A DNA stretch of 64,000 nucleotides from Populus alba (GCF_005239225.2 NC_133293.1:3844001-3908000); one strand, 5' to 3'; positions 44,532 through 57,084 are shown, counted from the first letter of the stretch. Program-made: numbers and translations. Notes: generated by a model not told the origin, from the letters alone.

Positions 44532-45349
44532 TGGTTTAGATATACACTAAAATCTTTGATGAACTTTCTATAAAAACCAGCATGTTTTACAAATGATCTA
44601 ACATCTTTAATAGATTTTGGTGTTGGTAAGTTGGAAATTAACTCGATTTTAGATTTCTCAACCTTAATTCCTTTCGATGAAACAATGTGACCAAGTACAA
44701 TGCCGTTTGTTACCATAAAATGACATTTTTTGCAATTCATTACAATATTCTTCTCTTCACACCTATTCAAAACCTTTTCCAAGTTAGTTAAACAAACATC
44801 AAATGAATCACCAAAAACAGAAAAATCATCCATAAAAATCTCAAGGAAACGTTCAACCATATCACTGAATATGCTAAGCATGCATCTTTAAAATGTGGCT
44901 GGTGCATTACATAATCCAAAAGGCATTCTTCGATATGCAAAAGTACCAAATGGACATGTGAAAATAGTCTTCTCTTGATCTTCCAATGCAATTTCATTTT
45001 GGTTATAACCTGAATAGCCATTTATGAAATAATAAAATTCATGACCTGCAACTCTTTCTAGGATTTGATCCATGAAAGGTAAAGGAAAATGATCTTTTCT
45101 AGTCATTGAATTAAGTTTCCTATAGTCAATGCACATGCGCCAACCAATAATAGTCTGAGTTGGAATTAACTCATTTTTCTCATTTGTTATCACAGTGACT
45201 CCATACTTTTTGGGTACAACTTGGGTATGACTTACTCATTTGCTGTCAAAAATAGGATAAATGATTCCATTATCTAGAAGCTTAATGACTTCATTTTTCA
45301 CTACTTCTTTCATATTAGGATTAAGTCTTCGTTGCATTTCTCTAAAGGG
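44516..45349 (-). pseudogene. B reverse transcriptase
   Basis: Minus-strand pieces are GWRMCIDYRKLNSMTRKDHFP and CPFGTFAYRRMPFGLCNAPAT at 44888-45193, then FLEIFMDDFSVFGDSFD (catalytic FMDD) and LGHIVSSKGIKVEKSKIELI at 44516-44881. One stop/frameshift sits between the halves near 44885, and another near 44530 before RNase H. Confidence 0.9.
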
Positions 45350-46291
45350 TTAAGCATTTTCCTCCAAATAAATCCTGTGTGTGCAAATCAAAGGATGAAT
45401 TCCTTTTATGTCAGCTATGGTCCATCTTAATGCATTTTTATGCATTTTCAGAGTTTGTAATAACTTACCTTCTTGATGTGCATTAAGTTTGGAAGAGATT
45501 ATTACTGGAAAGGTTTCATTTTCTCCTAAAAATGAGTATTTCAAATTGAATGGTAACGACTTTAAATCAGGTTTTGATGGCTGAACACTTGAAGGTATGG
45601 ACTCAATTGACCATGGTGGCAATTCTTTAATTTGTGGTCTCCAATTACATGCCTTTGCTTCTTCCTGAAAATAGACCATTTGTAACTCGTCAGGTTCATC
45701 AATCTCAGTTTCACTGAAAGTGGTTTGAAATTGATCATGAACTAATTTTTCAATAAAGTCCACTTCCTGTAAATCATTATCATCTCCAGGTTGCTTGCAA
45801 ATGTTGAAAATATTCATCTCCAATGTCATGTTTCCAAATGATAGCTTCATCAGTCCATTCCTATAATTAATCAATGCATTAGAAGTGGCAAGAAATGGAC
45901 GTCCTAAAATGACAGGAATTGAATTACATGCTTCAACAGGTTGTGTATCCAAGACAACAAAATCTACAGGGTAAATGAATTTATCAACTTGTACTAACAC
46001 ATCCTCAACTATTCCTCTAGGCACTTTTATAGATCTATCAACAAGTAAAAGAGTTACAGAAGTTGGTTTTAACTCACCTAGATTGAGATGTTGAAAAACC
46101 GAATATGGAAGTAAATTCATACTAGCTCCAAGATCAAGTAAAGCTCTTTCAATTTTATGTTCTCTAATAAAACAAGAAATTTTAGGACAACCAGGGTCTT
46201 TATATTTTGAAGCATTATTGTTCTGAAGAATAGCACTTGTTCGGCTAAAAATGCTTTCATTTTCACATTTGGTTTTCTCTTCACAGTGCAT
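45350..46291 (-). pseudogene. B aspartic protease region
   Basis: An open stretch of 313 codons has DPGCPKISCFIREHKIERAL, LLDLGASMNLLPYSVF (the active DLGAS site of Athila-type proteases), VPRGIVEDVLVQVDKFIYPV and VILGRPFLATSNALI (flap/ILGRPF motif). It continues into the RT connection. Confidence 0.88.
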
Positions 46292-46860
46292 AGATCTTTC
46301 AAAAATTTAGCATAGGAAGGTACCTGTTTAATAGCATCCAACAAAGGTATATTGATCCTTACCTGTTTGAAAGTTTCAAAGATTTTAGAGTTGTGATTGA
46401 CTTTCCTTTGTTTGGTCATGGCATGAGGAAATGGAAGTGCTGGCGGAGAATCAGTCTTTTCTTTACAATGTTCAGATTTAACCCCTTCCTTACCCTCAGA
46501 CTGACTCATCATCTTTCGCACAAGGTTCAAGAGTGGGTTTTTCAATAACCTTACCACTACTAAGAGTGATAACTGATTTGACTTGATCCATATGTTGACT
46601 TCCAGAACTACTTACATTTGCATTGTATTGCCCTTTTGGATTTTGTTGTGGTTGAGATGGAAACTTACCTTTCTCTTGAAAACTGAGAGCAGATGTTAAC
46701 TTTGCAAGAGTATCTTTAAAATCTGTCATGCCTTGAGCAAATTGAGTGTTGATTGTCTCTTGCTTTTCAATGAATGCATGCAATGTTTCCTCAAGATTTC
46801 TTCTAAGAGGTGGAGCATAAGGAGGTGTATATCCATAAGAATTTTGGAAATTATAGTGCA
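46292..46860 (-). pseudogene. B gag C-terminal remnant
   Basis: Minus-strand text includes YTPPYAPPLRRNLEETLHAF and a Gln/Pro/Asn-rich stretch, then KVNHNSKIFETFKQVRINIP and AIKQVPSYAKFLKDLCT, as in Athila gag before protease. It is cut at about 46860, where A1 pol text begins in the opposite orientation. Confidence 0.8.
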
Positions 46861-46865
46861 CTTTA

Positions 46866-48395
46866 CATTGAGAATGAATGACCAAACTTTAAAGAATACA
46901 TAGTAGCTGTAGAAGATGAGGAATGGGAGGAGAAAAACATATGGGAATTCATAAAATTAATAGAACAACACGAACAGGCTTGGAGGCCCGCTAAAGAGGA
47001 ACTTGAAACCATAAATGTAGGCAATGAAGAAATCAAGCGAGAGCTAAAAATAGGGACTTTGACCACCCCTAAAGTGAAGGAAGAGTTGATTGCACTGCTC
47101 CGAGATTACGTAGATGTCTTTGCCTAGTCCTACGAGGATATGCCTGGTTTGGATACGAACAATGTAGTAAATAGGATACCACTAGTGGAAGGATGCAAGC
47201 CGATTAAGCAGAAGTTAAGGAGAACTCATCCGGAGATCTTAATCAAAGTAAAGGCAGAAATTGAAAAACAATGGAACGCTGGTTTTTGGAAGTAGTCAAG
47301 TATCCATAATAGGTGTCGAACATAGTGGTGGTACCCAAAAAGGAAGGTAAAATCAGAGTTTGTGTGGACTTTAGGGACTTAAATTGAGCTAGCCCTAAAG
47401 ATAATTTCCCTTTACCACACATAGATATGTTAGTTGATAATGCAATACGTAGCTCCATATATTCCGTCATGGATGGGTTTTCAAGCTACAATCAGATAAA
47501 AATGACGCAAGAGGATAAGGAGAAGACAACCTTTGTAACACCATGGGGAACATTTTGCTACAAAGTCATGCCATTTGGTTTAAATAATGCTGGGGCCACC
47601 TACCAAAGGGCTATGGTGACTTTGTTTCATGACATGATGCATAAAGAGATTGAAGTATACGTGGATGACATGATTGCTAAATCTAAAAAGGGAGAGAATC
47701 ACGTCCAAATATTGAAGAAATTATTTGAAAGGTTAAGGAAATATAAGTTGAGGCTCAACCCATCAAAGTGTTCATTCGGGGTGAAATCTGGTAAGTTGTT
47801 GGGATTTGTGGTGAGTGACAAAGGGATAGAAGTGGATCTTGAGAAAGTAAAGGCTATTCAATCTATGCCACCTCCCAAGATTGAGAAGGATGTGAGAGGT
47901 TTCTTAGGAAGGTTGAATTACATTGCTTGGTTTATATCCCAATTAACCACGACTGGTGACCCAATCTTTCGTTTGTTAAGGAAGAAGAACCCTGGAATAT
48001 GGAATGAAGAGTGTGACGAGGCTTTTGAGAAAATCAAGAAGTACTTGCTGAATTCACCTCTGCTTGTTCCTCCTGTACCAGAAAGGCCATTGATATTGTA
48101 CCTAACAGTAACCGAAACAGCAATGGGATGTGTGCTTGGGCAACACGATGAAACCGGAAGGAAGGAAAGGGCCATTTATTACCTGAGCAAGAAGTTCATG
48201 GAATGTGAGTCTAGGTATACTGTGATTGAGAAGCTGTGTTGCGCACTAACATAGGCTACAAAGAGATTATATCAGTATATGTTGTATCACACTACATGAT
48301 TAATTTCCAAATTAGACCCATTGAGGTACATTTGTGAAAAGCCCTATCTATCTAACTGAATTGCAAGATGGCAAGTTCTATTGGCTGAGTACAAA
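46866..48395 (+). pseudogene. A1 pol: reverse transcriptase and RNase H
   Basis: After the B insertion A1 resumes with FKEYIVAVEDEEWEENIWEF, then DMPGLDTN (usual Ogre/Tat RT entry), VVPKKEGKIRVCVDFRDLN, a stop, and the open stretch 47427-48254 with WGTFCYKVMPFGLNNAGATY, the catalytic YVDDMIAKS, and RNase H text AMGCVLGQHDETG and AIYYLSKKFMECESRY. Stops at 47127 (FA*SYEDM, Trp in relatives) and 48253. It decays after YICEKPYL and stops at about 48395, where copia sequence takes over; no A1 integrase is seen. Confidence 0.88.
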
Positions 48396-49931
48396 TAATC
48401 TTTAGAAAAATGGTGTTGTTAAAAGAAAACATAGGCATATTATTGAAACTACTCATTCTTTCTTGTTGTTTGCTTTAGTTCCTAATGTGTTTTGGGGTAA
48501 AGCTATTCTTATTGCTGTAGGTTTGATTAATATAGTTTCATTTTATTATATTTCAACTTTATCTCCTTTTGAAAAGTTGTATGGGTATCCCCTAGTTATT
48601 CTTTCTTTAAAGTTTTTTATTTTACTTGTTTCGTTCTTTGTCCTCATGTAAAATGCAAGAAGTTGTCCTTTTGATTTGTCATTTGTGTATTTTTTTGGTT
48701 TTTGTGAATGTATAAAGGGGCATCGTTGTTTCGATCAAATAACTCAGAAACTTTATGTGTCTCATCATGTTGTCTTTCACTAGCATATACCTTTCTTTTC
48801 TATTTTATTCGCTACTCATAGCTTAACTAGATGTGATCTTATTTGTATAGATCATTTTTTTTGAGAATTCTGATAGTTTACCATCTTAGGTTCCTAGTAC
48901 CTCAAATATCCCTCCTCAACTTCGACCAATTCGTACCGATCATTCTATAGGAACTGACACTTTACTCTCTAGCATACCTGAAGCTCCTCTATGATCCCTC
49001 TAGCTCCATCCTCGTCTAGGGTCCCTCCAGCTCCATCTAAGATTATGAATCTACCTCGTCTACGGTCCCTCCATCTCCATATGCATTCGTAAGTCCACAA
49101 AGTTACTAGATTTTGCTTATTCTTGTTATTCTTCATCATTTACTTCCTTTTTAGCTGTTATTCATTGTCCCTCTGAGCTTTTTTCCTATATAAAGGCAAT
49201 TCTTGATCCTTTTTAGCAGCAAGTTATGGATGAAGAACTTTCTGTTTTGCATAAGATAGATACTTGGGATTTAGTTCCTCTACCTCCTAGTAAGAGTGTT
49301 GTTGGTTATTGTTAGGTGTATAAGATCAAGACTAATTATAATGGATCTATTGAGCAATACAAATCTATGTTGGCTACAAAAGGATACTCTCAACAGTATG
49401 GTATGCATTAAAAGGAGACATTTGCTTATGTTGTAAAAATAACTATTATTCATACTCTTATCGCAGTGGTTTCAGTTTGTTCATGGCATATCTCTTAACT
49501 TGATGTTAAAAATGCCTTCTTGAATGGAGATCTTCAAGAAGAAGTTTATATGGCACCCCCTCCTGTGTTTCAGATGATTTTGGATATGTTTGTAAGCTTA
49601 AAAAAAAAAATTATATAATCTCAAACAAGCACCTCATGCTTGGTTTGAGAAATTCTCTATTGTGATCTCTTCCCTTGGTTTTGTTTCTAGTAGTCATGAT
49701 TCTACTCTTTTTGTTAAGTGCACTGATGTAGGTCGTATCATTATGTTTTTATATGTTGATGACATGATTATTACTAATGATGATATTAATGGAATTTCAG
49801 TTTTGAATATGGATTTAGCAAGACAATTTAAAATGAAGGATTTGAATTCTCTATGATATTTCTTGGGTATTAAGGTAGCCTACTCACCCAAATGTTATCT
49901 TCTTTCTTAGTTGAAATATATTGTAGATACT
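48396..49931 (+). pseudogene. Ty1/copia integrase-RT remnant
   Basis: The text opens in integrase with NGVVKRKHRHIIETTHSFLL and SPFEKLYGYPL, then decays. RT begins about 49230; YKIKTNYNGSIEQYKSMLA, KGYSQQYG, LDVKNAFLNGDLQEEVYM and the catalytic LYVDDMIIT at 49750-49776 are visible. No LTRs were found for it. It is interrupted at about 49930 and continues after 50917. Confidence 0.85.
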
Positions 49932-50916
49932 TGTTACTACCCAATTTTTGACCCATGTTTTGGTAAATTTTCAGAAAAAATCCAAAAATAGCAAAAAAAA
50001 CATTGAAAATCCAAAAAATATGTTTTTTTAATATATTTGCATCGTTTTTAGCATTTTCAGCGTCGTCTAAAAAGAATTTAAATTTTCAAAGGTCTTTCAA
50101 ACACGTTCAACTTTTCACGTGTCATTTTTAAAATCATTGATTTTCCTCATTGAGTCGACGTTTATATTGCTCGTTTTCAAAAAATACAAAAAAAATTAAG
50201 AAAAATCAAATTCACAAAAAGAAAGAAGTTGAGGGACCAAGTTTGGAAACCTAGCAACATGTTTGCTTATAAATATTGGTCTTCAACACACAAATGAGGG
50301 GGGGTAATTTTGCACATTTAGAGGAGAACACAAACAAAAACCCTAACTCATCTTTTTCAAGCAAAAAACAAAAAAAAAACCGCCCCCCCTTGGCTTGCAT
50401 TTTTTTTCTCACGACAGACCAGGCCATTAAACCTCTTAGTCGACCACAACAACTCTTAAAATCTATCCTTTCTTCTCCTATTCAGGCAGCCATCGTCTCC
50501 CAGCTTCTCCACCTGAAGCTTTCTCCTCAACAGTTTCTTCTTCTCCTTTGGTCTCCTCAGCAACGACGGCCTCCACAGAAGCAAGCCACCGCCTCCTAGC
50601 TTTTTCACCCGACCGAGAGCAGCCCCACAGGGGCTCCTTTCTTCCTCGGCTGACTACCAACAGCAACGGAGAGGCAGCACCCATGAAGCCATCAGTGCCG
50701 TCCACACTGTTAGCCACAGTAGCGCCGTCCACACCTGGCCACAGATTCACCAGTCACTGACAGCTGCAGACCGAATGAAAACCCAAAGGCCAGTAGCCCT
50801 ATGGTCACACTGCCGGCTGCTTGAAACAGAGAACAAGGGGAAACAAAAAGAAATCGAGCTTGCGAAGAGAGAAGCAAATCTGTAAAAAAAAAAAACTAAA
50901 ATCGATTGTGTGGTTC
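49932..50916 (+). repeat. LTR-like insert within the copia RT
   Basis: The insert begins TGTTACTACCCAATTTTTGACCC, close to the A1 LTR start TGTTACTCAATTTTGGACCC. A TATAAATATTGG box is at 50269 and an AACCCTAACTC leader follows. Sequence TAGATA flanks it at 49924-49929 and 50917-50922. The right end is not a clear CA, so it may be truncated. Frames in it (for example 50276-50599) are composition artefacts of the leader. Confidence 0.5.
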
Positions 50917-51480
50917 TAGATAGTCCACACCTGGCTAGACTTACTGATAATAAGACTGTATATACTCCTATTGAGGTTAACTCAAAGTATTCTTCTTTCG
51001 ATGGTTTACCTTTGTCAAATTCTACTTTATACCGTACTATTATTAAGAGCTTGGTATATCTCACTATTACTCATCCAGATATTGTATATGTTGTTCATGT
51101 TGTTAGTCAATTAGTTGATTTTTTTACTGTTGTTCATTGGGCAACTGTTCTTTGTATTTTATGATACCTTTATGGTATAATCTTTCAGAGTCTTGTACTT
51201 CCATCCACCTCTTTCTTGGAGCTGCATACATACTCTGATGTTAATCATAGCAATGATCCCATAGATCACAAGTTTGTTACTGGTTTATGTATCTTTTTAA
51301 GTGATTCTCTTATTTCTTGGAAGAACAAGAAATAATCTATGAAGCAGAATATCGTGTTATGACATTTACTACCAAAAAGATTATTTGGTTATGTTGGTAA
51401 CTTGTAGATATGTGAATTTTCTTTTCTCATCCCACTCCTATGTATTGTGACTATCATAACTCATATATGAGTTATCCCCT
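50917..51480 (+). pseudogene. Ty1/copia RT end and RNase H remnant
   Basis: The copia frame resumes with LDSPHLARLTDNKTVYTPIE, NSTLYRTIIKSLVYLTITHPDIVYVVH and, near 51230, TYSDVNHSNDPIDHK (RNase H). It has one internal stop at 51162 and others later. Confidence 0.85.
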
Positions 51481-51632
51481 AAATTCATTAACTTTCCCCC
51501 CCTAAAATAAAGATAAAAAAAAAACTAAAATAAAGACTGACATTTTGGCAAAAGCAAGACGAGAGGATTTCACATGTAGAAAAATCAAGCTGCAATTTTG
51601 GATGAAATCAAAAGCCTAATTGTACCCCATTT

Positions 51633-52040
51633 TACCCAAAACTAGAGAGACAATATAGATTCAAGGTCAAATTAAATCATTATTTGACGAATTTGTATAA
51701 AAATTAAGCCTAAGGACATAATTGGATTTTTAATAGGCCAATTTGATTTAATCTTAAGCCAAATTAAAGTTTAATTATGTTTAAGAATTAATTCGGGTCA
51801 AAGTTTAATTATGTTTAAAAATTAATTCGGGTCCAATTGAAGGATTTTATTAGGTGCAAAGACTTAATTATACTTCAAATAGGTCAAATTAATTTTATTA
51901 AGGGCCTAATTGGTGAATACTTAAGTTTGGAAGCCCAAAGTGGGCATAATTAAGAAGATTGAAATTTTAGGAGACCAAATTTAATTTTTACCAAGTCAAT
52001 TGATTGAAATCGGGGTAAAATTACAAAAAAAATCACAAGT
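51633..52040 (+). repeat. Left arm of an inverted LTR-like pair
   Basis: It starts TGTACCCCATTTTACCC and aligns with the reverse complement of about 53440-53838 over roughly 400 bp: ACTAGAGAGACAATrTAGATTCAAG, ATTGGATTTTTAATAGGC, CCAAATTAAAGTTTAATTA, ATTTTATTAAGGGC. A short part (AATTCGGGTC block, near 51787-51835) is locally doubled. Confidence 0.8.
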
Positions 52041-53439
52041 TTTTTTTAAAGGACTTCTGTAATGTTTTTGGAAATTTTTTGTTTACTATTATTATTAAAT
52101 TGTGTTAGGCCTAGCTTAGTCTAGTTTGGTTGGTCGAATGGTGGCCTAACAGACCTTGCCCTTTTTTTTTTTTTTTTTTGTCGGGCTGGACCAAACCCAA
52201 GCATATGGGTTAGACCTAGCCCAGGCCCGCTTGGTCACTAGCCTAGCCCAATGACCATGGGGGGAAATTTCATGGCCACTGCATATAGAATGTAATGGCT
52301 GGAGGGGTTTAGGGGAGAAAACAAGGGTGGATGGCTTGCCTGACCGGGGGAGAAGATGATTTCTCCTCCCTCATGTAATGAAATCCACCCATGTTTATAG
52401 GCGGTGGAAGAGGGATATTTCATCTTTAGTAATACCATATATTGGCCCTTAATTCGACCCGGAAGGATCCTAACCATCAGTTCAAAGTGGCTATCATGGG
52501 CTGTCAGATTTGTTGCAGGAAAAGGCTGGTCAGGTTGGCCACTTTGGGGTGGTGCCACAATCACTGTGGTGTCAATCGGCTACAACTGACAACCCTGACG
52601 TGTCGTCAAATGTCGGGTGATCATTTGCGTGCAAGTTTTGTCAAATTTGATGGAGGGATAAAGCATTAAATGCCTTACAAAGGAGGCCATTCGAGCAGTT
52701 TCTTTGAAGAAGAAGATGAACAGTTAACCTAAAACAACACCATTTTGGTCAAGTTGATTTTTGTCCTTCAATTTATGATTTCTCCCAATTACACCCCTTA
52801 TTAGCTTTAAACTTTTAATTTTGTTCAATTTTGCCTCCGACAAACTTCAATTTCAGCACCATATTTTAGCGTTTTTTTTTTCATTTTGGTCCTTAGTTTT
52901 GGTTTTTTTCAATTTAACCCCTAATTGGCTATTAAACTTTCAAATCTCTTTAATTTCATCCCTAATTTCAATCAATTGGGTCCCCAGAGTTCAACACTTT
53001 TTTGAAAAGGGTCCTTGATATTGAATTTCTTCAATTTAGCCCTTGATTGACCCCGAAACTTTGATTTTTTTTTTTTGTGATTATACCCCTGATTTCATTC
53101 AATTGAGTCATCATAGTTTAGTGCCTTTTGCAAAATGGTCATTGGCTGCAAAGTTTTTCAATTTAGCCCTTAATTGAACCAGAAACTTTGATTTTTTTTT
53201 TTAATTTTACCCTTCATTTCAATCAATTAACTTAGTAAAAATTAAATTTGGTTTACTAAAATTCCAATCTTCTCAATTAAACCCAATTTGGGCTCCCAAA
53301 CTTATTTTTTCACCAATTAAACCTTTAATAAAATTATTTGAGTCCTGATTTTACACTTGATTTCAATCAATTGAGTTCCCATAGTTCAGTGCCTCTCACA
53401 AAATCATCACTTGCTGCAAATGTTTTCAATTTAGCCTTT
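52041..53439 (-). repeat. LTR-like interior with three diverged repeats
   Basis: The minus strand carries a CCTATAAACATGG box near 52395. The GAAGAAGAAGATGAACA block near 52708 links it to 1896-2600. From 53020 to 53480 there are three related units (TTTCAATTTAGCCCTTgATTGAcCCnGAAACTTTGATTTT...CCCtGATTTCAaTcAATTnA), about 130-300 bp apart. Frames at 52238-52669 are not supported as genes. Confidence 0.5.
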
Positions 53440-53838
53440 AATTGACCCTAAAACTTTGATTTTCTTTTAATTTTACCCCTGATTTCAATTAATTAACTTT
53501 GTAAAAATTAAATTTGATGTTCTAAAATTTCAATATTCTCAATGAATCCCAATTTGGGATTCTAAACTTAATTTTTCATCAATTAAGCCCTTAATAAAAT
53601 TAATTAGACTCATTTAAAGTATAACTATGTTCTTGCACCTAATTAAATCCTACAATTGGACCTAAATTAATTATTAAACGTAATTAAACTTTAATTTGGC
53701 TCATGATTAAATCAAATTAGCCTATTAAAAATCCAATTATATCCTTAGGTTTAATTTTTATACAGATTCGTCCAATAAAAAATTAATTTGATCTTGAATC
53801 TGCATTGTCTCTCTAGTTTTTGGTAAAATGGAGCACAA
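53440..53838 (-). repeat. Right arm of the inverted LTR-like pair
   Basis: On the minus strand it starts TGCTCCATTTTACCAAAAAC. It abuts directly onto the A2 LTR repeats at 53845, which truncates A2's LTR start. Confidence 0.8.
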
Positions 53839-53844
53839 TTATAC

Positions 53845-56800
53845 AGAGAATTTTGCCACGAGAAGGATATTGACCCGAGTTTACACTAAAAAAATCTATT
53901 TCCATCATAAATTTTGTGATTTTTGTTCTTAGTTCATGCTCTTAGTCATATCAGGATGCTCGACATTGTCAGTTTCTGAAGTAGACCCGGGGATCCTTTT
54001 TGACCAACTAGATTATTGTCAGATTCTGTTCTCTAAAACGATTTTATCTCACTTCGACTCCTTCATCAAAGTTGTAGTACTAGACATGCAGATGAATTTG
54101 GGCTTTGAATCACTTGATTTGATATCAGAAGCTCAAGATATTCACGTTTGAATATCTAACATGAAGGCAGAGAATTCTACCGCGAGAATGATACTGACCC
54201 GAGTTTGCACTAAAAAAAAATTCTATTTCCATCACAAATTTTATGATTTTTGTTCTTAGATCATACTCTCAGTCATATCAGGATTCTCGGCATTGTCAGT
54301 TTCAGAATTAGACTCGGAGATCCTTTTTGACCAACCAGATTCCTGTCAAATTCTGTTATCTAAAACGATTTTATCTCACTTCGAATCCTTCATCAAAGTT
54401 GTAGTCCGGGACACGTAGATGAATTTGGGCTTTTGAATTGCTTGATTTTTGATATCAGAAGCTCAAGATATTCCTGTTTGAAATCTAGCATGAAAACATA
54501 GAATCCTGTCACGAGAAGGTTTCCAGCCGAGTTTGGTTGCAATTATGTTATTCAAAACAAATTTATCTCACTTTGAATCCTTCATCAAAGTTGTAGTTCG
54601 AGACACATAAATGAATTTGAGCTTTCAAATCACTTGATTTTGATATCAGAGGCTCAAGATATTCCTGTTTGAATATCTAGTGTGAAAGCAGGGATTTCTG
54701 CCGTAAGAAGGATTTTTGCCCAAGTTTGCAGAGACACAATTACAAGATGCTTAAAGTTTGAAGACCAATTGCAGGCCAATTTGAATATTTTTTTTAGACC
54801 AAGGACCAAATGGAAAAGGTGCTAAATTAGGAAGTTGATTGAAGATAAAATTAGAAAGAAATTTTGCCGGATGAAGAAATTGAAGAATAGAGATTTGATC
54901 GGAAAAGGATAATAAGGGAGCTGATCACGTTTCGCTCTCATCAGAAAAGGAAAATAGGGGAGCTGATCATGTTTTGCTCTCATTTTTATGATTTTCATTT
55001 TGAGAACAACCCCTCCCCCGTCTGATTTCTTTCCTGCACGAACCTTCTCGGCTGAGTTCTTTCCTTTTTTCTTTGCAAATTCCTGCTATTTTCCTTTATC
55101 ATCACACCTGATTTTTGGAGTTGCAACCATGTTTTTATTGCCTCATTTCAAAGGGAGCAGCTGGCCCTATGAAAGAAAAGAAAGAAGCCACACCATCCTC
55201 TAAAAAATGGAAAGAAATTAGACACCAGAATCAGAATATTTAAGTTTCCTTTTTGTGTTTTTTACTGCAAATTAGTAGGGATTTGCATCCTAGAATTAAT
55301 GCATTGAATCTTTCCTAAATAGAGATATATTTAGACTATATATAAGCCCTTCTAATGACCTAATGAGGGTAGAAAAAAAAAGAGCATAAAAAGAAAGAAA
55401 ACCAAGGAGAAAACCGGAGAGAAAGGAGCATAAAAAAACAACAAAGAGAAAGACAATAAAAACGCAAGTGAGGCAAAGTAAAAAAAAAAAAAAACACAGT
55501 AAATAGACGTAGTTTCTTTCTTACATTCTGGTGTTATTGTGAGGAAAGAGGAGAGAAAAAAAGACAAGACAGAGAGGGAGCTTTGCTGCTAAACCTTGAC
55601 AACAATGTTTGCTTGGCTTTTATTTCATCTTCTACAGAAAAAACCAGTGAGACTTGCAGTTCTGAATTTTTTGACACAGAGGAAAGAAAAACTAGAAAAG
55701 CAAACATAAATATAGAGCAGGAGGAAAAGATTTGAAATAGACAAACACCAGATCAACCATCACACTTTCAACGTCGCTGCAGCTTCTTCACTTTCGTTCC
55801 CAGGTCTGTTTTTTCTCTTCACCTCGCAACATGCATGTTTTCTATTTTGTGTTTGCACTGATCAAGTGAATTAATTCACTTGAATAGTGCTCGCCAGCCT
55901 TCTTTGAACTTTACCTGCAACCCCCCTTTTTTTGTGTCCAACCGGGTCACTTACTTGGGCAAGTGACCCAGCCGGACTTACTTTTTAAAAAAAAAAAAAT
56001 AAAAGAAAGAGAGAGAGATTTATTTTCTGGAATATTTATTTTAAAGTCTGAATTTTTTTATGTCGTAAAAAAATATATACCAATCTTGTATTTAGAATAC
56101 CCGGTTTTCGATGCAATTGCGACAAATGTACATATATATCAAAATTTGTTTTCTTGTGTGTTGCATACGATCAATACCCTAACATGTTTTGAACGCTCTT
56201 TTTTTATATGTACAAAAAATATTGGAAGTTTTGAAAATGTGTTTTAGCATGGATTTCTTAAACATAAAAAAAAATTATTTTCTTGCATTTCTGGATTTTA
56301 CAACATGTTTGTAAGACTCCAAAGGGTATTGACCAATATTCCAAAAAATATAAAAATCTTATTTTGGGGGGAATTCATCTATTATTCATCACTAATGTTT
56401 GGATAAAGAAATCCTTAAAGGACAAATATCCAAAATATTATTAGGAATAATTTGTTATTATTCACTGTTAATATTTGAATAAAGAAACCCTGAGTGGTAA
56501 ATATCCAAAATAATTTTCTAGGAATAATAAATCCGCACACATCCTTGAAAGAAGCCTTGATTATAATCGAGGACATTTCAATTTTTTACTCCACGGTTTA
56601 CGAGCCGTGAGAGTATAAAACACTAAGGCAAAAATAGGCTTTTAAAACGCCCTAGATTTCTAAATTTTTGTCCCTCCTCCTTGCAATTTACGAGTCGCAA
56701 ACTCTTGAAATACTAAGGGAAAAATGAGCTTTTGAAGCACATGGAATTTCCTTGGATTTCTATCTTAATTAATTTAGTTTGAATCAAACCTAGGAAAGCA

Positions 56801-57063
56801 GATGGGATTAAAAAAAAAAAAAACAACACCACCATAGCAATTATAAGACAAACCAAACACCAAGCAGCTTACCTTAGGTAGGGTGTACTAGGGGTTTTAA
56901 TACCTTCCTTTTACGCAACCAGTCCCTTGCCTTAGAATCTCTGAAAGACCAGTTAGGTTTCCTAGTGACCATAATACTAAGTGGCGACTCCCTTACACAA
57001 AAGAAAAACCCGAAATCAATCGAGGGTCACAGTGATGCCGCACTCCGCCGCGAGGGTGCGACA
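53845..57063 (+). repeat. 5' LTR of Tat/Ogre-like element A2 (5' end missing)
   Basis: It aligns with the A1 LTR from the 330-bp repeats (units at 53845, about 54165 and about 54490) to GGTGCGACA at 57063. It contains TTTACGAGCCGTGAGAGTATAAAACACTAA (near 56596) as in A1 near 32006, a TATATATAAG box near 55340 and the same GA-rich leader. Near 56440-56520 a stretch (ATTATTCAC...AATATCCAAAATA) is locally duplicated relative to A1. The part matching A1 28820-29270 is absent. Confidence 0.82.
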
Positions 57064-57066
57064 AGA

Positions 57067-57084
57067 TAGGGACTCCACTGGGGA
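57067..57084 (+). promoter_or_regulatory. A2 primer-binding site
   Basis: TAGGGACTCCACTGGGGA, a changed form of the A1 site (TGGCGACTCCACTAGGGA), sits at the same distance from the LTR. Confidence 0.7.

Larger units (their letters stand above)
37275..46860 (-). mobile_element. Athila-like gypsy element B, 5'-truncated, nested in A1
   Basis: On the minus strand the order is gag C-terminus, protease, RT, RNase H, integrase, an extra CxxC ORF, a LOG-like ORF, polypurine tract and 3' LTR. There is no 5' LTR or gag N-terminus: at about 46860 the text passes straight into A1 pol. B therefore interrupts A1 between gag and RT, and some A1 protease sequence is also missing. The protease DLGAS motif and the integrase C-terminus (LYNSRLHLIPRKLRSRWSDPF) are characteristic of the Athila clade. 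A LINE splits the integrase. Confidence 0.85.

Noticed and set aside
50276..50760. Several overlapping 70-107 codon frames on both strands
   Set aside because: They arise from a CT-rich LTR leader; there is no motif, no family and no splice pattern.
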